64,000 nt of DNA, taken from contig CAJUHV010000014.1 of assembly GCA_910586445.1 (NCBI GenBank), positions 5,519 through 69,518 on the forward strand, in the 5' to 3' direction. Made by a program: the position numbers and the translations under genes. Shown piece after piece: positions 41,345 to 49,347 of the stretch (the stretch's first letter is position 1; every line of letters starts with the position of its first letter). The notes beneath the pieces were generated by a model. It did not search any database. It was not told the origin of the DNA and saw only the letters and a list, made by a program, of their open reading frames with translations. The DNA is from an uncultured Eubacterium sp. (lineage in GTDB: Bacteria; Bacillota; Clostridia; Lachnospirales; Lachnospiraceae).

Positions 41345-43606
41345 TTACATCTGATAATACATAAGATTTTCTGTGAGCGACGGTGTAATTTCGCCGCCGG
41401 CCTTTTCATATTTATCATACAATGCAGTCAATACCTGTACTTTCTTGGCATTATCGCGTTCAAATTTTGGAATGGACAGCTGGTATACAGGATTTGATTT
41501 CAGATCTGCGCGGATTGATTTAGCGAATGGGCAGTATACGACCAAAATTTCTCTTGCTACTTTGTTTAAGCGGAAACTGCCTTTGGATTCGTATTTTACC
41601 CAGCTCTGGTAATCCTTGACAAATACTTCACGGTAATTGTTTTTCGCGCGTGCAATGGCGTTTTTCAGCTTATCCTTTGCGTCGGCGGACAGATCTCTGT
41701 TTTTCCGGTAGAACTGGAGATAATCACAGTATTCGGATGTAAGTGATTTTTCACGCACATCGTTCCAGCGTACGCCCTGGATTTTGCGGCACATTTCCCA
41801 GCGGTATCTGGCGACAGTTTCTGTCATCATATCTTCCAGTGTTGCAGCCGTAAAAATCGGGAATAAGAATCGTGCCGGTGTATCCCTGCGCTTGTCTGCG
41901 GTTTCCTGCCACATCATGGCCCTTGTACCTGCATTTGGCATTAAAATAATGTCTGGCAGCACTTCGGACATCATCATCTCATGGCTTAAAATATCGCTGC
42001 CCGGTCCCTGTCCCTGAAAATTCACTTCTCTGTAAAACAGGGTAAAGTCAACGCTGCGGGCTTTGTTCAGTTCTTCTTCTAATTTTTCTACAGTTACTGA
42101 CATTTTATCAATCGTGTTGATCAGGTCGTATTCGCCGAGGATCGGACAGAACGTTGTCACCTTGCCATAAGTAATGCGGTTTGCAGAGGCAAACATATTG
42201 TGGATCTCAAACCGTACTTTTTCTTTCTGGTCATCCCGCATTTTTTTCACCTGATCATCAGTCAGATCGCCGTTTTTGCGCTGTTCCAGCAGATAAGCCG
42301 GATAGTCCAGTTCAAATTCGTTTTTAGAAGGTTCTTTTGTACCGTGATAAATGCTCTTGAGCCATTCATATACGGTAAATATACGCTCAGACTTAAACTG
42401 GCGCAGCCGTCCGGTCAGGTCGTACAGGGCTTTCGTGTTTTCTTCACCGGCCAGCCGGGTATCCATAAAGCCGAAATTTAAAAACATTTCAATGACCGGA
42501 GAAGCAGCATCTTCATCCTCGACTGCCTGCATAAAGACTTTGTAGTATACATCATAAAACAGAGGCGTAATCTGCTTGCGGATTTTATATGCCGCAGAAT
42601 CGGTGGAGGTCATATCCGGCAGGCTGCGGTACGCTTCTACCTGATCTTTAAATGCTTTGATTTCTTCAGGGCTAAGCTGCGCAAAATCCAAAATATGCTC
42701 CAGACAGTCTGCAGAAAGCACATCAATATTTTTGGCAGCATGAGATGATGAAGCGCTGTTAAAATCGTATTCTTCATATTTCTTTACCCTTGCGTCTACA
42801 AGGGCCGGATCATAGACCTGGAACTTGCTGATAAAGCCTGTTAAAAAGGAAAGCTCCTGCTTGAGCGGTGCGATATCAAGCTGTCTTTTTGCAGAGCGTA
42901 TGGCAAGCTCAAAATATAGGTGGTAAATATCATTTTCGGATTCTGCCAGCAGTATATCCTTATGGTATGTCAGATATTTTACCATTTCTTCGATTCCCAG
43001 CATCGTGCGGTGCATCTGGGCAGAAACCTCCATAATCATGCCGACGCACAGGCTGTCGTCCTGGATCATCAGCTGGATAAAATCTTTTAAAATATTTTTG
43101 ATCAGGCTGCTGCTGCTTTGAAATTCCCATGGTTCTACTTTGTGTTTCATTTCAAGCATGTTAAAATAATCCATCTGCGGAAACGCCTGTTCATCTAACT
43201 GGCTTTTGCTGCAGAAATTTTTATAATCGTTATATACAGTCTGCACAAAAGCGTGGAACTGGTTTGTGCGTTTGTGCAGCTGCGAATACAGCACAAAGTT
43301 CCGGTGTCTTTGTTCTATTGCTGTTCGCAGGAAAAGCAGCCGGTAGCGTTCGTCAGCTGCCAGTATTTTCTTTAAATCCTCTGCATTCTGACAAGGAATG
43401 GGCTTAATTACACATTCCGTCTGTGTGATGTAATCACAGAGAAACCAGTCTTTTTCCAATATGCCGATGATGGTATTTGGCCCGAGAGACATTTCTGCAA
43501 AGCCCAGTTTTTGGATCACAGAACCTTCTTGAATCAGATACCATCCTTTCACTTTGTCCTTACGTTTGGCAATCCGCTGTCCTTTTTGTACTTTTATTGC
43601 ATTCAT
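41345..43606 (-). CDS. Large protein with a cNMP-binding-like N-terminus, function unknown
   Basis: 753 residues. Residues 1-85 resemble a cyclic-nucleotide-binding beta-roll (GQRIAKRKDKVKGWYLIQEGSV, then a GILE segment). The remaining ~670 residues are mostly helical and soluble, with no catalytic motif I can name. There is no DNA-binding helix-turn-helix of the CRP type at the end. A protein of this layout seems to be a Lachnospiraceae speciality, which is an impression from memory. It is monocistronic, with weak GGCGG before the ATG. It could be a sensor scaffold; nothing firmer can be said. Confidence 0.75.
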   Translation of the reverse strand: MNAIKVQKGQRIAKRKDKVKGWYLIQEGSVIQKLGFAEMSLGPNTIIGILEKDWFLCDYITQTECVIKPIPCQNAEDLKKILAADERYRLLFLRTAIEQRHRNFVLYSQLHKRTNQFHAFVQTVYNDYKNFCSKSQLDEQAFPQMDYFNMLEMKHKVEPWEFQSSSSLIKNILKDFIQLMIQDDSLCVGMIMEVSAQMHRTMLGIEEMVKYLTYHKDILLAESENDIYHLYFELAIRSAKRQLDIAPLKQELSFLTGFISKFQVYDPALVDARVKKYEEYDFNSASSSHAAKNIDVLSADCLEHILDFAQLSPEEIKAFKDQVEAYRSLPDMTSTDSAAYKIRKQITPLFYDVYYKVFMQAVEDEDAASPVIEMFLNFGFMDTRLAGEENTKALYDLTGRLRQFKSERIFTVYEWLKSIYHGTKEPSKNEFELDYPAYLLEQRKNGDLTDDQVKKMRDDQKEKVRFEIHNMFASANRITYGKVTTFCPILGEYDLINTIDKMSVTVEKLEEELNKARSVDFTLFYREVNFQGQGPGSDILSHEMMMSEVLPDIILMPNAGTRAMMWQETADKRRDTPARFLFPIFTAATLEDMMTETVARYRWEMCRKIQGVRWNDVREKSLTSEYCDYLQFYRKNRDLSADAKDKLKNAIARAKNNYREVFVKDYQSWVKYESKGSFRLNKVAREILVVYCPFAKSIRADLKSNPVYQLSIPKFERDNAKKVQVLTALYDKYEKAGGEITPSLTENLMYYQM

Positions 43607-43750
43607 ATTGATTTACCGCCGCTTTCTTTTTTTCGCACATGGTATTTTGTGTGCGGATTATTAATAGAGTATTCCATTATATATTAACGGGGATCATCAC
43701 ATATTGCAAGATTTTTTTCGTGGGTTTTTGGAGCGCATGCCTTTGCCGGA

Positions 43751-44458
43751 TTAAGTTCTGACCTGCTGCCTGCGCAGCATAAGCCACGAGATCAGAAGTA
43801 TTACGGCGGAGCAGACGTACAGTAAAATAAGCAGCTTGAATTCTGTAATATTGTTAAAAAATTCTAAGAGCGCCCGTCCCCATGCAGTATGATGGTATCT
43901 TCCTAATGCACTTATGACATGCGGGATTATGTTAAAAGCTGAAATTAACAGTATCCAAAAGATGATAAGCGCAGGTGTTCCAAATTTTAAATATAAAGAG
44001 CCGAATAAAGTGTGTAAGGCAACAATGGCCAGTGCAGCAGGCAGGATGTATTTGATTTGAAAAAGCGGGCCTGTTATAAGTGTGATCTTGTATCCGTCAA
44101 AGCATGTCTGAAGTATCCACATTTCCAGATTAGAAAGCAGGTATGCATAGGCCGCCGCCGCAATGCATTCCGCAAAAGTAATCAGGTAATAGGCCGGGAT
44201 CATATGCCTGCGGGTGGAACCCATGCTGATGCTGATATTAAAGCACAGCGGCAGCATAGCGGCACCCATAAATATCAGTAAGAAACAGGTCGAGGCCGCT
44301 AAGACCAGGGAGCCGAGATTATACATCTCAGCTTTGTCTCCAGACCTTAAAAGGAACCATATGATGATTTCTCCAAATAAAAAGAATCCTGTTTCAAATG
44401 CCGGAATCATCAGCAGCTCATCCCGTCTTAACCGGATCTGTTGTTTTAGTTCTTTCAT
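43751..44458 (-). CDS. ABC-2-type membrane protein, second permease of the YtrA-regulated exporter
   Basis: 235 residues with six hydrophobic segments (about 20-40, 50-72, 92-112, 135-155, 160-180, 205-227) and a basic N-terminus. There is no signature motif beyond the topology of ABC-2 permeases. It starts 15 bases after the first permease, on the same transcript as the ATPase and the GntR regulator. AGGAGGG precedes the ATG. With the other permease it probably forms a heterodimeric export channel. Confidence 0.75.
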   Translation of the reverse strand: MKELKQQIRLRRDELLMIPAFETGFFLFGEIIIWFLLRSGDKAEMYNLGSLVLAASTCFLLIFMGAAMLPLCFNISISMGSTRRHMIPAYYLITFAECIAAAAYAYLLSNLEMWILQTCFDGYKITLITGPLFQIKYILPAALAIVALHTLFGSLYLKFGTPALIIFWILLISAFNIIPHVISALGRYHHTAWGRALLEFFNNITEFKLLILLYVCSAVILLISWLMLRRQQVRT

Positions 44459-44473
44459 AATCGTGCCCTCCTA

Positions 44474-45142
44474 TTATGCTTTTACTTCATATGTGCTGAG
44501 TGTGCGGTAGTTTAGTATATTTGCGGCTGTAAAGACGGCAAGGCAGGCTGTAAACAAAATCAGGTGCTGCATAACTGTCCATTGCTTGATCAGCAGAACG
44601 GATGAATTTGATCCAGAGGGAGCATAAAGCCCTGCCCACATTCCATAGAACATGCTTATGGCAACTATGAGGATTACCATTAATGTATAGACAATTTTTC
44701 CCCAGCGCAGCATTGCAATATTTAGGAAAGTAGTAATGCCTGCAACTGCCAGATCAATAGTCAGGATAGTGAAAAGCTGCAGGGGCAGCTTTTCAGCGCT
44801 TGAAATAAATCCAGACAGCTGGTAGACTGCCAGAGTCTGTAAAATAAACAAAAACAGCATCAGCAGATGGCCCCAGAATATATTCTTACGGCGGCATCCC
44901 ATGGAGATCAGCATCGGGAACCAGTGCTGTCCGGCAGTGGCAGTAATGGCAAGTATAACAACTGCAGACGTATAAAAGAACGAAACGGGAAGCTTATCCA
45001 GTATTTCAAAAAAGTTTCCTCTGCTGATGACCAGCCACATATAAACGGACAGTAATAAGCCTCCGCCGATCGTACCTAATACATAAAGCTCTGCCTCCCG
45101 TACAAAATAGCGCATAGCGCGGTCAAAACCATTTGTTTTCAT
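44474..45142 (-). CDS. ABC-2-type membrane protein, first permease of the YtrA-regulated exporter
   Basis: 222 residues with six hydrophobic segments. The conserved-looking MGCRRKNIFWGHL cytoplasmic turn near 80-92 parallels MGSTRRHMIPAYYL in the second permease, which suggests the two arose by duplication. ATG 45142 overlaps the ATPase stop by four bases (ATGA) and follows GAGGAGG, so translation is coupled. The substrate is unknown; YtrA-controlled exporters in Bacillus respond to wall antibiotics. Confidence 0.78.
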   Translation of the reverse strand: MKTNGFDRAMRYFVREAELYVLGTIGGGLLLSVYMWLVISRGNFFEILDKLPVSFFYTSAVVILAITATAGQHWFPMLISMGCRRKNIFWGHLLMLFLFILQTLAVYQLSGFISSAEKLPLQLFTILTIDLAVAGITTFLNIAMLRWGKIVYTLMVILIVAISMFYGMWAGLYAPSGSNSSVLLIKQWTVMQHLILFTACLAVFTAANILNYRTLSTYEVKA

Positions 45143-46014
45143 ATGGCGGCCTCCTCTTTGCAAAGTGCTAGAAATAGATCCTGCAGACTGACAGGCTGTA
45201 CACTGACAGGATATCCTTCAGCCAGCTTCTGACCGTCCCGCAGAATGACAGTAACATTTTTGCTGCGCCCCATCTTTTTCGTAAAATAGATGTCAAGTCC
45301 CGCGCAGGCAGCATCTACATCCTGCTCATTTCCACTGACATGCAGGCTGCGTGCTAATAAATCCTGCGTATTTTCTTTGTATAACAGGCTGCCTTCTTTT
45401 AGGATGATGACTTCTTCAAATATATTGGCGGCTTCTTCAATAATATGTGTGGATATAACAAAGGTTCTGTTTGACTGTTCATATTCGTCAAGCACCATCT
45501 GATAGAAATGTTCCCTGGCTACAATATCCAGGCCTGCCACCGGCTCATCCATAAAGGTAATCTCTGCCTTGCTGGCCAGTGCAATAATAATTGTCACCAT
45601 GCTCATCATTCCTTTTGACATTTTGGAAATGCGCTTTCTAGTGTCCAGATGAAAAAGCTCTATGAGCCGTCTGGCCAGCTGTGCGTCCCAGTTTGGATAA
45701 AAAACAGAGGCTATGCGCAAATATTCTTTGGCCTTCATATTGTTCGGTCCCATTGTGGTGACAGGATTTAATTCCCTTGAAAAGCATATGTGGTCAAGGG
45801 CAGCCTGATTTTCCCAGACAGGTGCACCGTCATAAGTGATGCTGCCGCTTGTTGCGGGGTTCTGTGCGGTTATGATTGAAAGAAGTGTTGTCTTTCCGGC
45901 TCCATTTCTTCCGATCAGGCCGTATATTTTTCCTTGTTCGATTTCTAGGTTTATATTTTTTAAAACGTCTGTTTTATTATAGGTCTTAACGATGTTTTCA
46001 CATTTTAAGCTCAT
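45139..46014 (-). CDS. ABC transporter ATP-binding protein
   Basis: 291 residues. Walker A is GRNGAGKTTL near 36-45, the signature position reads ISKMSKGMMSM, a degenerate form of LSGGQ common in this exporter group, and Walker B is ITFMDEPVAGLD. The switch histidine is in ISTHIIEE. It powers export through the two permeases downstream. AGGAGG precedes the ATG. It lies 107 bases after the GntR regulator on the same strand. Confidence 0.9.
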   Translation of the reverse strand: MSLKCENIVKTYNKTDVLKNINLEIEQGKIYGLIGRNGAGKTTLLSIITAQNPATSGSITYDGAPVWENQAALDHICFSRELNPVTTMGPNNMKAKEYLRIASVFYPNWDAQLARRLIELFHLDTRKRISKMSKGMMSMVTIIIALASKAEITFMDEPVAGLDIVAREHFYQMVLDEYEQSNRTFVISTHIIEEAANIFEEVIILKEGSLLYKENTQDLLARSLHVSGNEQDVDAACAGLDIYFTKKMGRSKNVTVILRDGQKLAEGYPVSVQPVSLQDLFLALCKEEAAI

Positions 46015-46120
46015 AAGAATCCTCCTGTTTTGATACAGTAATCTATTTGGCAGAAAAGCCGCTGATTACTGTGAGTGTGTGTGCATCGGTCAAATCTGCT
46101 GTGTTTTGCCTGCGTGCCCT

Positions 46121-46495
46121 TCATGAATCTGACAGATCCGCGTGCCTGATCATTTCGATCAGCTCTTCATCGCTGATCCCAAGGCTTGCTGCTTCAATCA
46201 GCAGCGATTTGACATAGTTTTCATAAAATGCATTTCTGCGTTTGCTTTTAATATTTTCTTTTGCACCATCTGTTACGAACATGCCGATCCCTCTTTTCTT
46301 ATATAAAATTCCTTCATCTACCAGCAGGTTGACCCCTTTGGCTGCAGTTGCCGGATTGATCTTAAAGAACTTTGCAAGTTCATTTGTACTGGGAACTTTT
46401 TCACCTTCCAGCAGGACATCGCGCAGGATATCATTTTCGATCATCTCGCTGATCTGCAGATAGATCGATTTTTCCTGATTTAAGAGTTCATTCAA
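46121..46495 (-). CDS. GntR-family regulator, YtrA subfamily
   Basis: 124 residues from TTG 46495. A GntR winged helix (IYLQISEMIENDIL, VPSTNELAKFFKINPATAAKGVNLL, then GIGMFV) occupies residues 8-75. The short C-terminal tail, without an effector domain, marks the YtrA subfamily. TTG 46495 has GAGGTG 6 bases before it; GTG 46504 in the same frame is possible but lies inside that site. It heads the exporter operon. An inverted repeat overlapping its -10 box suggests autorepression released by a wall or membrane stress. Confidence 0.88.
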   Translation of the reverse strand: MNELLNQEKSIYLQISEMIENDILRDVLLEGEKVPSTNELAKFFKINPATAAKGVNLLVDEGILYKKRGIGMFVTDGAKENIKSKRRNAFYENYVKSLLIEAASLGISDEELIEMIRHADLSDS

Positions 46496-46546
46496 ATACG
46501 TCACCTCACTTTATGATGTGGCATTTTCCACTGTGTTTGTTATGTG

Positions 46547-46595
46547 GTTAATTACTTGTGTAACTAACTATAGCACTGCTGGCACAGAATGTCAA
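46547..46595 (-). promoter_or_regulatory. GntR promoter with overlapping inverted-repeat operator
   Basis: On the minus strand TTGACA (46595-46590), 17 bases, TATAGT (46572-46567). An inverted repeat, GTTAATTAC (46547-46555) and GTAACTAAC (46560-46568), overlaps the -10 and start region. One of nine pairs mismatches. Position and symmetry fit a YtrA-type autorepressor site. Confidence 0.7.
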
Positions 46596-46612
46596 TACGA
46601 AAAAAGTAAAGT

Positions 46613-46641
46613 TTGACTATTTTAATGAAAAAGAGTATAGT
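46613..46641 (+). promoter_or_regulatory. Sigma-A promoter of the DUF6465 gene
   Basis: TTGACT (46613-46618), 17 bases, TATAGT (46636-46641), 32 bases before the GTG start. It is divergent from the GntR promoter. Confidence 0.75.
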
Positions 46642-46673
46642 AAGTTGAAAATAAGAAAAGGGAGGATCATACT

Positions 46674-46949
46674 GTGAAAGCAAAATCAAGAAGACCAGTA
46701 AACAAGAACAACGCATTATCGCAGAATGTAAAAAATGCTGTAAAGGCAGCACCAGCAGAAGAAATCGTACTTCAATTTGCAGAAGGTGAAGTGGCTGTAG
46801 CGGATATTTCTGAAAAAGTCAGGATGAACTATAAAGAAAACGGTGGAGCCGCCGAGATCAAGGACGTAAAAATCTATGTAAAGCCGCAGGACAATAAAGC
46901 ATACTATGTCGTAAATGGCGAAAAAGAAGGTAGTGTAGACCTTGTGTAA
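46674..46949 (+). CDS. DUF6465-like small protein
   Basis: 91 residues with a GTG start after GGGAGG. A basic, disordered N-terminus (about 1-25) precedes a compact beta-alpha domain ending EIKDVKIYVKPQDNKAYYVVN, which matches the family I know as DUF6465. Function is not established. Conservation of the KPxxxxAYYVxN end across Lachnospiraceae and the strong promoter suggest an abundant housekeeping protein. A terminator follows, so it is monocistronic. Confidence 0.8.
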   Translation: MKAKSRRPVNKNNALSQNVKNAVKAAPAEEIVLQFAEGEVAVADISEKVRMNYKENGGAAEIKDVKIYVKPQDNKAYYVVNGEKEGSVDLV

Positions 46950-46971
46950 AATGCATGGCGATAGATTAAAG

Positions 46972-47013
46972 AACTGTCACGGGGTATTTTTTTTAAATCA
47001 GACCGTGACAGTT
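46972..47013. terminator. Terminator after DUF6465
   Basis: AACTGTCACGG pairs exactly with CCGTGACAGTT around a 20-nt T-rich loop, followed by TTCTGG. It lies between convergent genes and may serve both. Confidence 0.7.
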
Positions 47014-47066
47014 TTCTGGTTTGAGGATGTGCCTGCATCAGCAAAACTGAGCTGCAGGCTTTTTGG

Positions 47067-47444
47067 TCATTCGGCTTCCAAAGATCCAAGAGGCATTTCC
47101 TCGTCCGCTTTGTGGATGGATGCGACTTTCAAAAGCCCCTGCATATAAGCAGTAACAAGGTTTTTATCACTTCGAGGCAGTCGGTGGAAGTCTGTCAGCA
47201 GCTGTTGGTCAGAGACTGTCAGCTGTTTTGGCATCGTGCCTTCTTCATCGAAAAATTCAGCCAGTGTAATGCCGAATCCCTCACAAATTCTCATCAGTGT
47301 GGATACAGATGGAACATTGTTGCGGTGAAACGTATTGCTTAAAGTGGAATAGCTGATATCGGCTTCTTTTGCTAATCGATAAAGTGACCAATTTCTCTCC
47401 TCGCGGAGTTCAGTAACTCTTTTTAACACATATTCTTCTCTCAT
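47067..47444 (-). CDS. XRE-family regulator
   Basis: 125 residues. The helix-turn-helix is at about 8-62 (WSLYRLAKEADISYSTLSNTFHR, then PSVSTLMRICEGFGITLAEFF). The C-terminal ~60 residues are helical with no sensor motif (LLTDFHRLPRSDKNLVTAYMQ). Similar proteins are common single-gene regulators in Lachnospiraceae. A TATAAT/TTGCCA promoter lies upstream on the minus strand, and GGAGATGG precedes the ATG. Its targets are unknown. Confidence 0.85.
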   Translation of the reverse strand: MREEYVLKRVTELREERNWSLYRLAKEADISYSTLSNTFHRNNVPSVSTLMRICEGFGITLAEFFDEEGTMPKQLTVSDQQLLTDFHRLPRSDKNLVTAYMQGLLKVASIHKADEEMPLGSLEAE

Positions 47445-47470
47445 TGTATACCGTCCATCTCCTCATTTGT

Positions 47471-47498
47471 ATTATACTATCATTGTATTAAATGGCAA
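47471..47498 (-). promoter_or_regulatory. Sigma-A promoter of the XRE gene
   Basis: On the minus strand TTGCCA (47498-47493), 16 bases, TATAAT (47476-47471), ending 26 bases before the ATG. Confidence 0.65.
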
Positions 47499-47720
47499 TT
47501 TATACCAAAAGATGTTAAAAAGTACCATAACTATAAGACGTATATGTATAATAGGCAGCGAATTTCTAAAAATTATGTCGTCAATGCATTTTACTGTAAA
47601 AGAAATCACTGGCCTCTGTACATTTTTCTGATAAAACAGTAATTTTTTATCTATTAATTCTAAAAAAACTATAAAAATCATAAGAAATTTGTAAAAATTC
47701 GAAAGAATGTTCGGATTCTC

Positions 47721-47749
47721 TTGCCTTTTTTCAGAATTGATGCTATTAT
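47721..47749 (+). promoter_or_regulatory. Sigma-A promoter with extended -10
   Basis: TTGCCT (47721-47726), 17 bases, TATTAT (47744-47749) preceded by TGC, 44 bases before the ATG of the unknown protein. Confidence 0.7.
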
Positions 47750-47793
47750 GTGGTTTAAGAAATTCATTTAAGGATCTGGTTAAGGAGAAAAGC

Positions 47794-48183
47794 ATGTCGG
47801 AGTTAATTACAGAAAAAGAACTTGCCCTTTTCGGGCAGGCAGATACAGATGAGATTGATGAGATTTTTGAGCGGAATATGTTACAGAGCAGCATGCCGCC
47901 GGGATTTGAAATTGACTGGAAGGCGCAGGAGATCAAAAAGATTCCTGTACTGGCTCATTATTATGTAAAGGGTCAGGATCTGCATTATTATGTGCTTGCA
48001 CGTGTGCATGATGACGAGGATGACCTGCTTACATGTGTGAATGTCAATAAGGGCGAAAGGCAGCTGATCTTGTTTCCGGTACGGATGTTTAATGGGGCAG
48101 TGCTGGATGAAAAGACACAGGAGCATGCGTTTGCAGAAGAAAAGCTGTTTGGAAATGTCTGTCTGGGCGATGTTTTGGAATAA
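47794..48183 (+). CDS. Hypothetical protein (129 residues)
   Basis: No family is recognised with confidence. It is soluble and acidic. An N-terminal helical part (1-45) is followed by a beta-rich domain with LHYYVLARVHDDEDDLLTCV and a LILFPVRMFNG strand. The frame opens upstream, but ATG 47794 follows AAGGAG and a good promoter. A hairpin separates it from the convergent endonuclease IV gene. It stands alone, so no role can be proposed. Confidence 0.7.
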   Translation: MSELITEKELALFGQADTDEIDEIFERNMLQSSMPPGFEIDWKAQEIKKIPVLAHYYVKGQDLHYYVLARVHDDEDDLLTCVNVNKGERQLILFPVRMFNGAVLDEKTQEHAFAEEKLFGNVCLGDVLE

Positions 48184-48191
48184 ACAGAATA

Positions 48192-48231
48192 TCCTGCATT
48201 TAAGAAGCGGGTGCTGTTCCTAAATGCAGGA
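48192..48231. terminator. Hairpin between convergent genes
   Basis: TCCTGCATTTA pairs exactly with TAAATGCAGGA around an 18-nt loop, 8 bases after one stop and 16 before the other. It has no T tract. Confidence 0.6.
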
Positions 48232-48247
48232 GCTGTAGATCTATGAT

Positions 48248-49123
48248 TTATTCTATATGCGGATAGGGCTGCAGAAGCTTTTCGATCTCGTCTTTGTAAG
48301 GCGGATATTTCTTTTTGGCATCTTCTGTGTCCGTAAGATACGGGGTTTCCAGTATTTTTGGTATTTCCAGAAAATCCGGGTGGTGAACGATATGATACAG
48401 TGCCTGAAAGCCTATCTCACCGTCACCGATATTGGCGTGGCGGTCTTTTGCACCGCCGCATGGGTTTTTGCTGTCGTTGATGTGGAAGACGGCGATCTGG
48501 TCTTTGCCGATTATTTTATCAAAATGGCTGATGACACCGTCAAAATCATGTACAATGTCATAGCCTGCATCGTGTGTATGGCACGTATCAAAGCATACAC
48601 GCAGCTTGTCATTGTGTACGACACCGTCATAGACTGCAGCCAGTTCTTCAAAAGTCCTTCCGATTTCAGTGCCTTTTCCTGCCATTGTTTCTAAGGCAAT
48701 CAGGCATTTGGAATCAGCAGTCAGCACTTCGTTTAATCCTTTTATGATCTGGGCAGTGCCTGCGTCTACGCCTGCACCGACGTGTGCGCCGGGATGCAGG
48801 ATCAAAAGATTGGAACCCATAGCCAGTGTGCGTTCGGATTCTTTGGCAAGAAATTCTACAGCTAATTCAAATGTTTCCGGTTTGACCGAGTTGCCCAGAT
48901 TGATAATATATGGAGCATGAACAACAAAGCTGTCAATGCCGTGTTCATTCATATAGGCGTGTGCTGCTTCAATATTTAAGTCTTTGATTTCTTTGCGGCG
49001 TGTGTTCTGCGGTGCGCCGGTGTAGACCATAAAAGTGTTTGCCCCATAGGAGACAGCTTCTTTGGCAGAGTTTAAAAACATATCTTTGCCGCTCATGCCA
49101 ACGTGTGAGCCAATCTTAATCAT
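48248..49123 (-). CDS. nfo: Deoxyribonuclease IV (AP endonuclease)
   Basis: 291 residues, a TIM-barrel enzyme with a three-zinc centre that cuts DNA at abasic sites. The N-terminal KIGSHVGMSG, then FVVHAPYIINL, LILHPGAHVGAG, ALETMAGKG, VCFDTCHTHDAGYD, and FHINDSKNPCG with RHANIGDG are the ordered family motifs. ATG 49123 is chosen because the protein then starts at the family position and AGAGGTC lies before it; the frame from 49159 adds 12 residues. It is monocistronic. Confidence 0.95.
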   Translation of the reverse strand: MIKIGSHVGMSGKDMFLNSAKEAVSYGANTFMVYTGAPQNTRRKEIKDLNIEAAHAYMNEHGIDSFVVHAPYIINLGNSVKPETFELAVEFLAKESERTLAMGSNLLILHPGAHVGAGVDAGTAQIIKGLNEVLTADSKCLIALETMAGKGTEIGRTFEELAAVYDGVVHNDKLRVCFDTCHTHDAGYDIVHDFDGVISHFDKIIGKDQIAVFHINDSKNPCGGAKDRHANIGDGEIGFQALYHIVHHPDFLEIPKILETPYLTDTEDAKKKYPPYKDEIEKLLQPYPHIE

Positions 49124-49347
49124 AATAGAAGACCTCTTTTCCATAAAATCTTGTTTCATACCATAGTTACTGCGGAGGCAGGCTTTTTCCCTGCCTATAT
49201 TATAAAATATTTATAAAAGGTGTATGAACTGCTGCCGAATAATTATTAAGAAATTATATAAGAATTTCTGCGCGGTGGCAAGAAGGATTTTTTTGTGTTA
49301 GAATAAGTAGACCTGTTTAACATGAAATAAAAGGAGTTGATTCAAAA

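Larger units (their letters stand above)
47445..47793. other. Divergent promoter region, AT-rich
   Basis: It holds the minus-strand promoter of the XRE gene and the plus-strand promoter of the unknown 129-residue protein, with about 220 bases of AT-rich DNA between them. No gene is seen; minus-strand frames here lack a ribosome site. Confidence 0.6.
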
